Source of the DNA: Podospora pseudoanserina
Taxonomy: Eukaryota; Ascomycota; Sordariomycetes; Sordariales; Podosporaceae
Direction: 5' to 3'
DNA: 64,000 nt
NCBI RefSeq assembly: GCF_035222485.1
Contig: NC_085924.1
Coordinates: 1,860,001-1,924,000, forward strand
Shown here one piece after another: positions 43,625 to 53,679 of the stretch (its first letter is position 1; the number at the start of each line of letters is the position of its first letter). Both the position numbers and the translations under genes were made by a program. The notes below the pieces were generated by a model. The model worked only from the letters and a program-made list of their open reading frames with translations, did not search any database and was not told the DNA's origin.

Positions 43625-43849
43625 GTAAATTATGGGGATAGCGAGCATGTTTTTCTGTGTTGCTGTTATTTCGTTGTTTTGAGCATGCATTGTAGGAATG
43701 GAATGGCATAAAAATATGATGGCTGTAGGATGTTGTGTATATGGACTTGTGTAGTGTTGAGGGGAAAGATATTAGAGTTCTGGGCAACTGATACTGTTTG
43801 GACAGTAGCTGCACTGATGTTTGGAAGTTCTTAGTCGGAAATTGCCGAA

Positions 43850-43939
43850 GCGGGTTTAGCTCAGTTGGGAGAGCGTCAGACTGAAGTTAACTTCAGGAAG
43901 TCAATCTGAAGGTCGTGTGTTCGATCCACACAAACCGCA
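43850..43939 (+). tRNA. tRNA-Phe (anticodon GAA) with a 17-nt intron
   Basis: Plus-strand cloverleaf: acceptor GCGGGTT with AAACCGC, D arm TAGCTCAGTTGGGAGAGC, anticodon stem TCAGA/TCTGA with loop CTGAAGA, and T arm GTGTG TTCGATC CACAC. A 17-nt intron follows position 37 (TTAACTTCAGGAAGTCA). The mature sequence matches my memory of Neurospora tRNA-Phe. One acceptor mismatch (G5-A68) is present, as in that sequence. Confidence 0.95.
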
Positions 43940-44161
43940 TCTTTTGCCATTTCTCCAAAATTGATTGGGATTTTTCACTTTTGTATTGTTCAATATTTTT
44001 ATGATTTTGGAAGTTCATACATACTTTGCCTTTTCAGGGTGAACGTGGCGCAATGGTTGACACGCAACCCGGTAGTAGGGTAGGGGTTGTTGCTGAAGGA
44101 GATGAAAATATTGGCCATCAGCACCAAACTTTCATAACAGCACATTCTTGCCCAAACCGTC

Positions 44162-44280
44162 ACATACGACCATAGACAGCTGAAAATACGGCATCCCGTC
44201 CGCTCTGCCCGAGTCAAACAGCTGATCGCCAGACTAGTACTCAGGTGGGTGACCACTGGGGAATCCCTGGTGTTGTATGT
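44162..44280 (+). rRNA. 5S rRNA, dispersed variant copy
   Basis: It starts ACATACGACCATAG and ends CCCTGGTGTTGTATGT, the terminal helix of filamentous-ascomycete 5S. It is followed by a T6 terminator (44280-44285). Helix I (ACATACGAC with GTTGTATGT) pairs. Helix II pairs GACAGCTG with CAGCTG-A-TC (one bulged A), although both strands differ from the Neurospora sequence I recall. Internal sequences GGCATCCCGTCCGCTCT and CCAGACTAGTA (box A/C region) are conserved. A TTCATAAC element near -30 (about 44131) fits the upstream TATA needed by Neurospora 5S genes. Single dispersed copies are normal for Pezizomycotina. Confidence 0.92.
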
Positions 44281-44645
44281 TTTTTGGTAGCTTCTGTCTC
44301 AGCTTAATGCCGGGTGAGGACTTTGGTAGGAGGTTACTGATCAGGTCTTTGCTTATCTGGTTCATGTTGATCTTTTGAGGAGGTAGTTCAAGGCTATAAA
44401 TCAACTACCTATCCTAACCATCTGTATTTGGGAATCACATAGTTGCTGTCTACCTCTTTACCCTTTTGCTTGCATCTTGAAATACTATCCAATAAACTAT
44501 CTAGGTACGCTTACTTGACGCAGGTCTATTGATAGCAGTTGAACCCATACGTCTTTTCAACAAAACTTTTAAAATCCCCACTCCAAACAACTCGAAAGCA
44601 ATCCACAGTCCCCAACCCTCTCAGGCTTGACCACACAGCAGGTAC
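44281..44645. other. Intergenic between 5S rRNA and the MFS gene
   Basis: The first bases hold the T6 pol III terminator of the 5S gene; the rest is 3' flank of the MFS gene. No gene seen. Confidence 0.5.
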
Positions 44646-46657
44646 TCATGCCGTCCCCTCAAGCCTCCTCTGCTTAATAAACAACGCCAACACAAACGCC
44701 GACGCAGAAAAGAAAAACGACACCGCGTGACTCCACCACAACCCGTCCACATAACTCTCAACCACCGCTTTTTGCACCACCCCCCTCGCCCTATCAACAT
44801 AATCCACATCTGACACCGTCTCAGCAATAACCTTTGCAATCTCCACCGCCCCAAACCCAAGTCCGGCAAGCCTATTGAACAGAGTCCTTCTCAGAGCAGC
44901 CTTCATAACCGCATTCGACACTGAGAGTCCCATTGTCAAAGCGATGGTGCTAGAGAGATACATGAACGAGATCGAAGGTGCCGCGTGGGCGGGGTCGACG
45001 ACGGCTTGAAGGGAGATGAACACGGCTGACTGGGCGATGCCGGTTCCGAAGCCGCTGGGAAAGATGTAGAGGGATTCCCAGACGTTGGTGTTGCCATGCC
45101 AGCGGAGCATGAGGAGGAGGTAGGAGAGGGAGGAGAAGGTGACAGCGAGGATGATGAGGGCCTTGTAGCGGCCGGAGCGTTTGATGAGGATGCCGGAGAG
45201 GACGCCGCCGATGGCGTTTCCTGCTACGGCTGGGACCAGGTGGGCACCGGCTGAGGAGGCGGAGGAGCGGGAGGTGATTTGGAAGTAGAGGGGGACGGAG
45301 AACATGAGCTGGGTGAAGTGTTAGTGATTTTTATACCTGAATGGTTTCAGGAAAACTTACTCCAAGCTGGGCGGCTGTTTGAAGTCCCAAAATCAGGTAG
45401 GAAATAACGGCATCCCGCTGATGAAAGATCTCCAGTGGCAGAATCGGCTCCTCTTGGCGTTTTTCGACTGCAACAAAAACAGCAATGAGCACAAAGCTGA
45501 AGCTAATGAGACTAATCGTGATGGGAGATGACCAGGGTAGCTTGACACCGCCTAGCTCGATGGGTGTGAGTAGGGCGAGGATCATAAAGGCGAAGATGAA
45601 GGACCCCTTGAAGTCGATCCGGCTGAACTCGGATTTGCGGATTTCGGCCTCGGCACTGCTGGTCGAGACAGCATCCGAGGTTGGCTCAGTGTGGCTCGGC
45701 AGATAGATTGCAACGAGGATGATGGCGCCGAGGATGATGGGGACTTGCCCGAAGAAAGACCAGCGCCATCCGATTACATCCACGAGCCAGCCGCCGAGAG
45801 GACCGCCGATAGATCGACCAAATGTAGCCACTAGATTGACGTAGGCGCGCCATTGAGCGACCTCTCGGATGGGAAGGAGATCTATTTGTTGTCAGTGATT
45901 GTGGTCAAAGCTTCCGGCTGTGCACCATTCCTACCAGTGATCAAGATTGACACCAGCGAAGCCATGCCAGAGGCGCCAGCCCCTGAAATGACTCGGCCAA
46001 GAATGACCTGGCCCATTGTCTGGCCGATGCCCCTGTTTGTTTTCAGTATTTATTTACCTCTTCTGCCGGAAAACAGCAAACTCACACAATAAAACTGCAG
46101 ATGGTCAGCTATTGCTTCTTCTTAACAAACAGTCGGGATTTCAACTTACCAACCAAAAACGAAAATGGCATAGGCAAAAATGACGAGCGTCTTTCTGCCG
46201 TAGATATCACTCAACTTTCCGTAGAGTGTCTGCGTTGCCGCGCCGGCGATGGCAAAACCGGTGATCAGCCATGTCGAGTTGCCCAAGTCGTTGAACTCGG
46301 AGGCAATGTTGGAGTGCGTGGCCAGCAGGATGGAGCCGTCGCAGTGAGCAACAAAGATGCCTGAAGATTTTGAGTCTCAGCGTCATGAGTTTTCTTTGAA
46401 TTGGGAAGGAAAGGAAGGGACGAACCGATGAGCAGGACTGAAATGATGCGAGCCACCTGTGTTCTCGAGATGCCAGTCGCAATCTCCCCGCTGCGCACAC
46501 TTTCTTCATCCACGCCGACCTTTTTCACAACACACCCATTCTCACTGATTGGAAGCGCCTCAGAGTTTGGCGGCGTCTCAATGATAACTGGCACATTGCT
46601 GAGAAGGGGCGACTGCTCGGTTGGGTGGCCACCTGCTGGGTCTGAAATTCGTGCCAT
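44646..46657 (-). CDS. Major facilitator transporter, DHA2/Vba-like (577 aa, six exons)
   Basis: A 14-TM type drug/amino-acid H+ antiporter. Exons: 46657-46426, 46360-46150, 46094-46086, 46032-45935, 45881-45361 and 45308-44646. The third exon has only 9 nt. ATG 46657 gives MARISDPAGGHPTEQSPLLS. EQSPLL is an ExxxLL-type acidic dileucine signal, found in vacuolar transporters. MFS signatures are GKLSDIYGRKT (motif A between TM2 and TM3), LGRVISGAGASGM (motif B), and GRSIGGPLGGWLVD with WRWSFFGQVP (motif C and TM6 region). Vacuolar export of basic amino acids (Vba/Fnx1 relatives) or drug efflux are both possible; the substrate is unknown. It diverges from the arylsulfatase gene. Confidence 0.85.
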
Positions 46658-47205
46658 GGTTGCTCCACCAAACAATGGACTGCAACTGATCAGTTTTGTC
46701 GATGCAGTTATCACAAGGTTTTCCCAACAAGAAAATCAATCGCGCTTCTGCCTTCAGCTCGTGGCCGGCCTCGGCCAAAAATTCGAAATAGTCGTCCCCG
46801 GAAACAAAGACTTATCGCCGGCCGGTGTGGTACAGCTCGGGCGATCACGACATACAAAAGGCAATGTCGCAAGGCTCGTTTGGTGGCATTTACCCCATCT
46901 TCAGGGGCTCTGCGAACTGCTAGTGCAGCTGCAAGCATGTTTGACAACACCACACGAAGCCATCCGGGATGTGGGGGTCGGTGGTGGTCAACAGCGAGTA
47001 TTGGTCTTTGCAATTGCCGCGAACTATTACGCAATCAACAAGGCAGAGCTAAGAACCATTCCTCGGCAACCTCACAATCACCGGTCCACCGGTCTGGTGC
47101 TAATCAAAGAAATGATAAATATGAATCAAAATGTCTCTCCATGCTTCTTGGATATCTGTCACCTCATCAGCCTCTTTGCATTGGCCCCCGAAGTGACTTG
47201 TCGCC
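46658..47205. promoter_or_regulatory. Divergent promoter: MFS transporter / arylsulfatase
   Basis: This 548-bp stretch separates outward-facing start codons. Minus frames overlapping it are readthrough of the MFS leader. Confidence 0.45.
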
Positions 47206-49176
47206 ATGCGTTTCTCAGGAGCTGCACTTGCAGCAGGTCTGCAATTGCCCACGGCGGCTTTGGCCAGCCATGGCAGCCAAAAGCCGTTGGGAGATGACCG
47301 GCTGGACAGCACACCGGCAACCAAGGGGGGCAAGCAACCAAATATTGTCTTCATCCTGACCGATGACCAAGATTTGCACATGAACTCCCTCGACTATGTC
47401 CCCCTGATCAAGAAGCACCTTCTCGACGAGGGCACCCTCTACAAGCGCCACTACTGCACCACAGCCATCTGCTGCCCCGCCAGAGTATCTCTCTTGACCG
47501 GCCAGCAAGCTCACAACACCAATGTCACCGATGTCAACCCTCCACATGGTAAGATTCCTCTCACTACGCTGCGCCGGGCACAAGCTTACCAGGTATCCCA
47601 GGTGGCTATCCCAAGTTCATCAATCAAGGGTTGAACAACAACTACCTGCCAATCTGGCTTCAGGAGGCCGGCTACAACACCTACTACACCGGCAAGCTGT
47701 TCAACGCCCACACTGTCGAGAACTACAACTCGCCCTACCCGGCCGGCTGGAACGGCTCCGACTTTCTCCTGGACCCATACACCTACAACTATCTCAACTC
47801 CTCCTTCCAACGGAACCAGGACCCCCCCAAGAGCTACGAGGGATTCCACTCTGTCGACGTCCTCGCGGAGAAGTCCCTCGGCTTCGTCGACGAAGCCGTC
47901 AGAGCCGACGGCCCCTTCTTCCTCGGCATCGCCCCCGTCGCTCCCCACAGCAACGTCGAGTCGAACACTCTGGGGGATGACATGGGCGACGACTGGGGCA
48001 ACCTCCCCGACATTGAGGAGTTCGCCAAGTTCGGGCCCCCCGTCCCGGCAAAGCGCCACGAGCATTTGTTCAAAGACGTCAAGATCCCCCGGACCCCCAA
48101 CTTCAACCCTGACAAGCCGACGGGGGCGAACTGGGTCCGGCTTCGCAAGAAGCTCAACCAGGAGAATATTGACTACAATGATCACTTTTACCGCCAGAGG
48201 CTTCGCACCCTGCAGTCGGTCGACGAGCTGGTTGCTTCGGTTGTGGAGCGGTTGGAGGAGCATGGCGTTCTGGATAATACGTACATTTTTTACACGACCG
48301 ATAATGGGTATCATATCAGTCAGCACCGTCTTAATCCTGGGAAGGAGTGCGGGTTTGAGGAGGATATCAACATCCCGCTTATCATTCGCGGTCCTGGCGT
48401 GGCGAAGGGGGTGGTTTCGGAGATTGTCACCACGCACGTTGACTTGGCGCCTACGATTCTTAACATTGCCGGTTTGCCTCATCGAGCGGACTTTGACGGT
48501 GAGGCAATTCCGCTGAGTCAGAAGGACATTGAGGACACGGTCAAGACGAGACACGAGCATGTGACGGTGGAGTTTTGGGGGTTTTCTGTTTCGGAGGGGG
48601 GCAAGTTGTTTGATGAGGATGAGGAGAGGTTGACGCTGAATAACACGTACAAGGGGTTGAGGATTATTGGGAGGGGGTATAATTTTTATTACGCGGTTTG
48701 GTGCAATAATGAGCATGAGCTTTATGATTTGAGTGTGAGCCCCCCCTTCCCTTTTTTCCCTGACATGAAATGGCAAAGATGCTAATGTTGGAAAGACTGA
48801 CCCCTACCAAATCAACAATTTGCTTCATCCTGCGACTACCAAGCCCAAGACTCTTCTTGGGGTGGAGTTTCACAAGGTGATTGCTCGGTTGGATTCTTTG
48901 TTGTTTGTGCTCAAGTCTTGCAAGGGGAGGACTTGTGTCAGACCGTGGGAGGCGCTGCATCCGCAGGGGAATGTGGCCAATTTGCATGATGCGCTCGGGA
49001 AGAGGTTTGATGTTTTTTATGAGCAGCAGCAGAAGAAGGTTAGGTTTGATAGGTGCGAGTTGGGGTATATTGTTGATGCCGAGGGGCCGCAGTTCGAGAG
49101 GGATGGGGTGGTGTATAAAGCGGGGGCGGAGGGGGGGTATAAGAGGGGGGGGATCAGTTGGAGTGAGTGGACTTAA
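47206..49176 (+). CDS. Secreted arylsulfatase
   Basis: It hydrolyses aryl sulfate esters, releasing sulfate. Exons 47206-47548, 47602-48734 and 48796-49176 give 618 aa. A signal peptide (MRFSGAALAAGLQLPTAALA) precedes the sulfatase fold. The formylglycine signature is CTTAICCPARVSLLTG: the first Cys of CCPAR is converted to formylglycine. Calcium ligands are in IVFILTDDQD and YTTDNGYHISQH. Further marks are the YYTGK motif and GFEEDINIPLIIRGPG. N-glycosylation sequons (NGS, NSS) fit secretion. The last exon ends in SWSEWT. Such enzymes are usually made under sulfur limitation. The family splits into ArsA-type and others; the substrate is not deducible. Confidence 0.93.
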
Positions 49177-49777
49177 GGGGGGGCAAGGTCGTCGAAATGT
49201 AAACATATGGTCATGATTATTTGGGCGGATGATGAGGTTGAAGTCTATGATTCTGGAAAATGGTGTTTGAGAGCTGATAGGAATGAAGTCAAAACTGTGG
49301 GCAAATATAGGTATGGTCTGAAGTGTTTCTCTGTTGACTATGTATCCAAGTAATTTGGTAAAAAAGCCTCTTTGAGATTAAGATGGCGACTAGAACTGTC
49401 AAGATAATCGACATCGATAGAAAGGTAAGGTAACCGGTCTGTCAAGGCACTTATAAATACCCAATGTCCATGCAATCAACGACTCTATTCCTTCTGTTCA
49501 TAATAGGTCAGCGGTCCACAATTATGTCCGTCCCCAACAAGTCATCCGCACACACCGCATGTATTTATCCAGAAAACCTCCGAGAAACCAACAGTCCAAA
49601 TTCGGAGAAGACTCGGGGTAATCCCACCTCACCTCTGTTACCCCGCGGGGCTGTGACCCTTCTTGTGATATGTCGCCGCGAGAGTGGACACTTCGAAGCC
49701 AGAACTGAAATCACATTCTTCAGTCCAAACTACCTTGGCTTTATCATCAAGCACTTCATCTTCTTGCCTAAGCAACC
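49177..49777. other. Intergenic between arylsulfatase and SDR genes
   Basis: Plus-strand frames here are short and unlike proteins. The right end is the SDR promoter; no operator recognised. Confidence 0.45.
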
Positions 49778-50949
49778 ATGGCCGACCAAACCGCCCAATT
49801 CACCCCCCGCTTCCGCACCGATATCTACCCCTTCATCGAGCCCTCCAAGTACAGGGGATCCCTCCGCAACAAAGTAACCATCATCACCGGCGCAGCGGGA
49901 GCAATCGGCCAAGGACTCGCCGAGTCGTTTGCTGTCGCGGGGGCAAAGCTGGTTTTGACTTACAACCGGACGCCGCCACCGCCCGAGCTGGAGGAGAGAT
50001 GTCTTCGGTTTGGAGCTGCTGATGTGTCGTTTATAAAGTGTGATATTGCTGAGCTTGGGGGGTGTGAGGCTCTTGTTAAGGAGGCGGGTTTTTCTTTTCC
50101 TTTTCAAGGGGGTAGGGGGTGAGATGGCTGACTGGGTGTTTAGACTTTGGAACTGCATGGTAGGGCAGATATTTTGATCAACAATGCTGGGGCTAACGGG
50201 CTTGGGCCGGTATGTTTTCACGGTTCGGCATGTCGAGTTGGTACTGATGAATGGGATATAGCTTCACGACCAAGCGCCTCAGGATTTCATCAAGGAGATT
50301 GCGGTCAACTTCCACGGGCCGTATTACCTCATGAGGCTGCTCCTCACGTATTTTCGACAACAGCGAAGTGGCTGCGTGCTGAATATTGCCTCGAGGGCCG
50401 GGACAGTGGCTATACCATATAGCACCGGGTACTGCTCCAGCAAGGCAGCACTGATCAACCTAACCGCCTGTGCGCAAAAGGAGCTTGACATTGACGGTTT
50501 GGGAGAGGAGGTGCACATGTATTCGCTGCACCCTGGGGGGATTAAGAGCGCGATGACGCTGAAGAGTGTGTCCTTCCACATATGCTACTACTTAAAGGTA
50601 TAGGCTAACAGAAGATAACTTAGAATACTCACCGGAATCTGTGTCTACTCTTCCGCCTCAGGCGCAGAGCAAGTTTGTGAATGCGCTGGATATCTATGAT
50701 GACTCCCCGTATCTGAACGGGATGGTGTGTGTTGCGCTTGCGACGGGGGTGGGGAAGGAGGTGCTGAGGGGCAAGTATTTTGATGTTGGGCAGGATTTGG
50801 AAGATGTGCTGGGTCAAAGGGAGGCGTTGAGGCAGAACCCGGATTTGTATGGGTTGCACACAAGCTTCTTGGGTGGGCTGAAGAACGGGGGTGTGCCGGA
50901 GGGGGGGTATAGGAAGGAGGAGTGGGGGAAGGAGTTTCCTGGTTTTTGA
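49778..50949 (+). CDS. Short-chain dehydrogenase/reductase (330 aa, four exons)
   Basis: Classical NAD(P)-dependent oxidoreductase. ATG 49778 (MADQTAQFTPRF). Modelled exons: 49778-50074, 50144-50209, 50262-50565 and 50624-50949 (330 aa). The TGAAGAIGQG nucleotide motif is near residue 38. DILINNAG follows in exon 2. The active site is SRAGTVAIPYSTGYCSSKAAL, quoted here as YSTGYCSSK with the catalytic Tyr and Lys, followed by LHPGGI in exon 3. Exon 1 ends at GTTAAG (50075), which is a weak donor but keeps the frame; a donor slightly downstream would leave a 25-nt intron, so I rejected it. The substrate is unknown. It runs in the same direction as the AIF-like gene 1 kb downstream. Confidence 0.85.
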
Positions 50950-51970
50950 TGTGGTATAGATGGGCTCTTGGACTAGAATATGAGCATACACTAATTGTTG
51001 AGCATCGTGCATGTTGACGTCGTCAGGTTGTTTAAAAGAATTGGGAGAAAAAGGGTTAGGGTTGAATGGCCGACGGAGACTGTCGGCAAATGCGGTACCG
51101 CGTTTTACCGGTGTGGCCGAACTGGAAGCCGCCCATCCCTGCTTGAGCGATGATCTGATGATCTGATAAGATCAGCCTGCAGAAAAGGTGGGTCACTCCT
51201 GGTGGGTTGCACCGGGGCACACCTTGCCGGTTCAAATTCAGAGCGGGGGGGACCTTTTTTTTCCTTCTGAAGTTGCGTCTTGGAAGTCGCACAACACAAT
51301 CCAGGGTTGGGACTTGTGTCAAGGCGACAATCTGGTCTTGGAGAAGATAAAGACAAAGGAGCACAAAGGAAAGGATACCACCATCTGGACCTAGAACGAC
51401 ACAATTCCGATGCCGGTGACATGGCTATTTTCCGCGGATGGCACATGTTGCATGTGCCAACGTCCCCCCGTCTCCAGGGAAGAGGTGGAGCCCCCGTTTG
51501 TCAATTTTTCCCCTGCTGCTGCTGCTGCTTGCTGCTGATGAGGCACTTTGGCACCCTGGCACTCCTGGCCGGCCAGTAGCTGTTGGGGTGCAGCCAGCGC
51601 AGCGGATGCACAAAATGACACAACGGCGCAAAGGGCTCCAATGGGGAGGGTAAAAACGGGCATGGAAGGATGACCTTGTGGGGCAAGCGTCCATATTGCA
51701 ACTCTTCGGGGGCACTGGGGGAAAAGAAGGTGGGGGAATCGGGATAAGAAGTCCAAGAAAGTGAAAGTCGGAGGGTCTTTCGCTCATCCCATCCCCCCTT
51801 CCCATTTTCCCATCATACATTCAGGTTTCCCGTTAGAGAAGAAAAGATTGACATTGTGCAGCGGCCACTGACATCAGTTCCATCTGCATCTACATTGTTA
51901 TTACTGCATCTGGATATACATACTTTCTTCTCTCTCTCTTTTTCCTGTCACACACACCAGCACGACCACA
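50950..51970. other. Intergenic 1.0 kb with a GATA-type iron element
   Basis: It lies between the SDR gene and the AIF-like gene. No protein-like frame was found. It includes a CTG/TGC-rich stretch (51516-51540) and one exact ATCTGATAA (51161-51169), listed separately. Confidence 0.5.
51161..51169 (+). promoter_or_regulatory. ATCWGATAA-type GATA element (SreA consensus), 5' of the AIF-like gene
   Basis: An exact ATCTGATAA lies 802 bp upstream of the AIF-like ATG and 212 bp after the SDR stop. It sits in a small inverted repeat (CTGAT-AAG-ATCAG). A near copy (TGATCTGATG) precedes it. Confidence 0.45.
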
Positions 51971-53315
51971 ATGGGATCCATCGTCCAAGCACCCACCCTC
52001 GCCACCCAGGCCATGCCCTTCAAAGTTCTCGTCGTGGGCGGCTCCTACGGCGGTCTCTCCGCCGCCCTCAACCTCCAAGATCTCTGCAGTGGTCTCGCAC
52101 CACGATGCGGCCCCAAGCCAGTCGAGGGCGCGCCAGTGATCGAGACACCACAGTTCAACGTTGACATCACCATTGTAGACGAACGTGATGGCTTCTGTCA
52201 GTAGTCTTTTCATTTACGCCTCTATTTTGGCTTACCATATGCTAACACACACCCCTCCAGACCACCTCATCGGCTCCCCCCTCGCCCTGGCCGACGAAGA
52301 CTACGCGGCCAAGTCCTGGGTAAGATACGAAGACGTCCCCGCCGTCTCCCAATCCCAACACATCCGCGTCCTCCACGGCTCTGTCAAGTCAGTTGATCAA
52401 ACCTCCAAGACGGCCACTTACCTCCCCCACGGCCTGGTGTCCTCCCCAGAAAACACAAGCACTCTTTCATATGACTTTTTGGTCGCCGCCGCCGGCCTCC
52501 GCCGCGTCTGGCCTGTGGTTCCGCAGTCTCTCCGCAGGAAACAGTTTCTCTTTGAGGCCGGCGACCATATCCGTGCTGCCACTACTGCCCGCCACGGCGT
52601 GGTGGTTGTGGGCGGTGGTGCGGTCGGTATCGAGATGGCTGCTGAGCTGAAGCTTGTCCAGCCTCAGTTGAAGGTCACGCTTGTGCACTCGAGGGATAAG
52701 CTTCTCAGCTCGGAGCCGCTGCCGGATGAGGTCAAGGATAAGAGTTTGGAGCTGTTGCTTGAGGCGGGGGTTGGCGTGAGGATGAGCACTAGGTTGGATA
52801 AGACGGAGGAGGTGGTGGACGAGCAGGGGAAGAAGGCGGTCAGGGTGTGGTTTACCGATGGGGAGAGCATTCTCGCCGATCAGGTCAGCTTGGCGGTGTC
52901 CCGGTCTGTGCCGTCGACGGCGTTTTTGGGGGTGAAGGAGACTGGTGTGTTGGATGAGGAGGGGTATGTGAAGATTCAGAGTAGCTTGGCTTTCCCGGCT
53001 GAGACGCCAAACTGGAGTGATCACTTTGCTATTGGGGATTTGGTAAAGTGGTCGGGGATTAAGAGGTGCGGTGGGGCTATGCATATGGGTTTTTTCGCTG
53101 GGAATAATATTCATCAGAGAATGATTGAGATTGCTTCTGGGAAGGAGCCTGCCTTCCTTAAGCTGGATGAGATCCCGCCCATGATTGGGTTGGCGGTGGG
53201 GAAGAAGGCGGTTTCGTACTGGCCTGCGACTGGTGTGTCGGCCGGTGAGGATGTCTCGCAGGCCTTCTTTGGGGATGATCTTGGGTTTACGAGTAAGTTT
53301 CTTTTGGCATCCTGA
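51971..53315 (+). CDS. AIF/FSP1-family FAD-dependent oxidoreductase
   Basis: A pyridine-nucleotide flavoprotein of the AIF/AMID/FSP1 group; relatives reduce quinones with NAD(P)H at membranes. Exons 51971-52196 and 52261-53315 give 426 aa. The start MGSIVQAPTLATQ has MG at the N-terminus, a possible myristoylation site as in human FSP1, though the following residues are not ideal. FAD motif: FKVLVVGGSYGGLSAALN. NAD(P) motif: GVVVVGGGAVGIEMAAEL. A further conserved segment is FAIGDLVKWSGIKRCGGAMH near the second FAD site. There is no transmembrane tail. It lies 365 bp from the convergent SidF-like gene. Confidence 0.88.
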
Positions 53316-53679
53316 AACTCGAGCTTCGATGGCATTAACAAAGCGGTCGTACAGTCTGCTGGAATCACTTGGGGCTTGGAAACAGGCAAAAGTTGTGAGG
53401 GTGTTTTGAGATGCATAGCGAGATTTTGGGTTCACAAAAAGTACGTGGTTGGATTTGGTATGACTAGGGTTTAGATCTTATGACATATAGGGGACGTATC
53501 TTTTCTTTTGGTTACAACAAAACTTGTCCTGATTGAAGTTTTTAGGACACATAGGCACGAGAAATGTTGAAGAATATTGGAATGACCAACTTTTAACACT
53601 AACCATCCATGTTGCCCAAACCCATCCATCCAGAATAACAACTGAAGAAAAAAGACATTACGTATTGCACACAGAGAAA
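53316..53679. other. Convergent 3' intergenic: AIF-like / SidF-like genes
   Basis: Two genes end into this 364-bp stretch; nothing else seen. Confidence 0.45.

Noticed and set aside
47586-48776. 396-codon minus-strand frame
   Set aside because: Lies exactly opposite the well-supported arylsulfatase and has the mirror composition of its codons.
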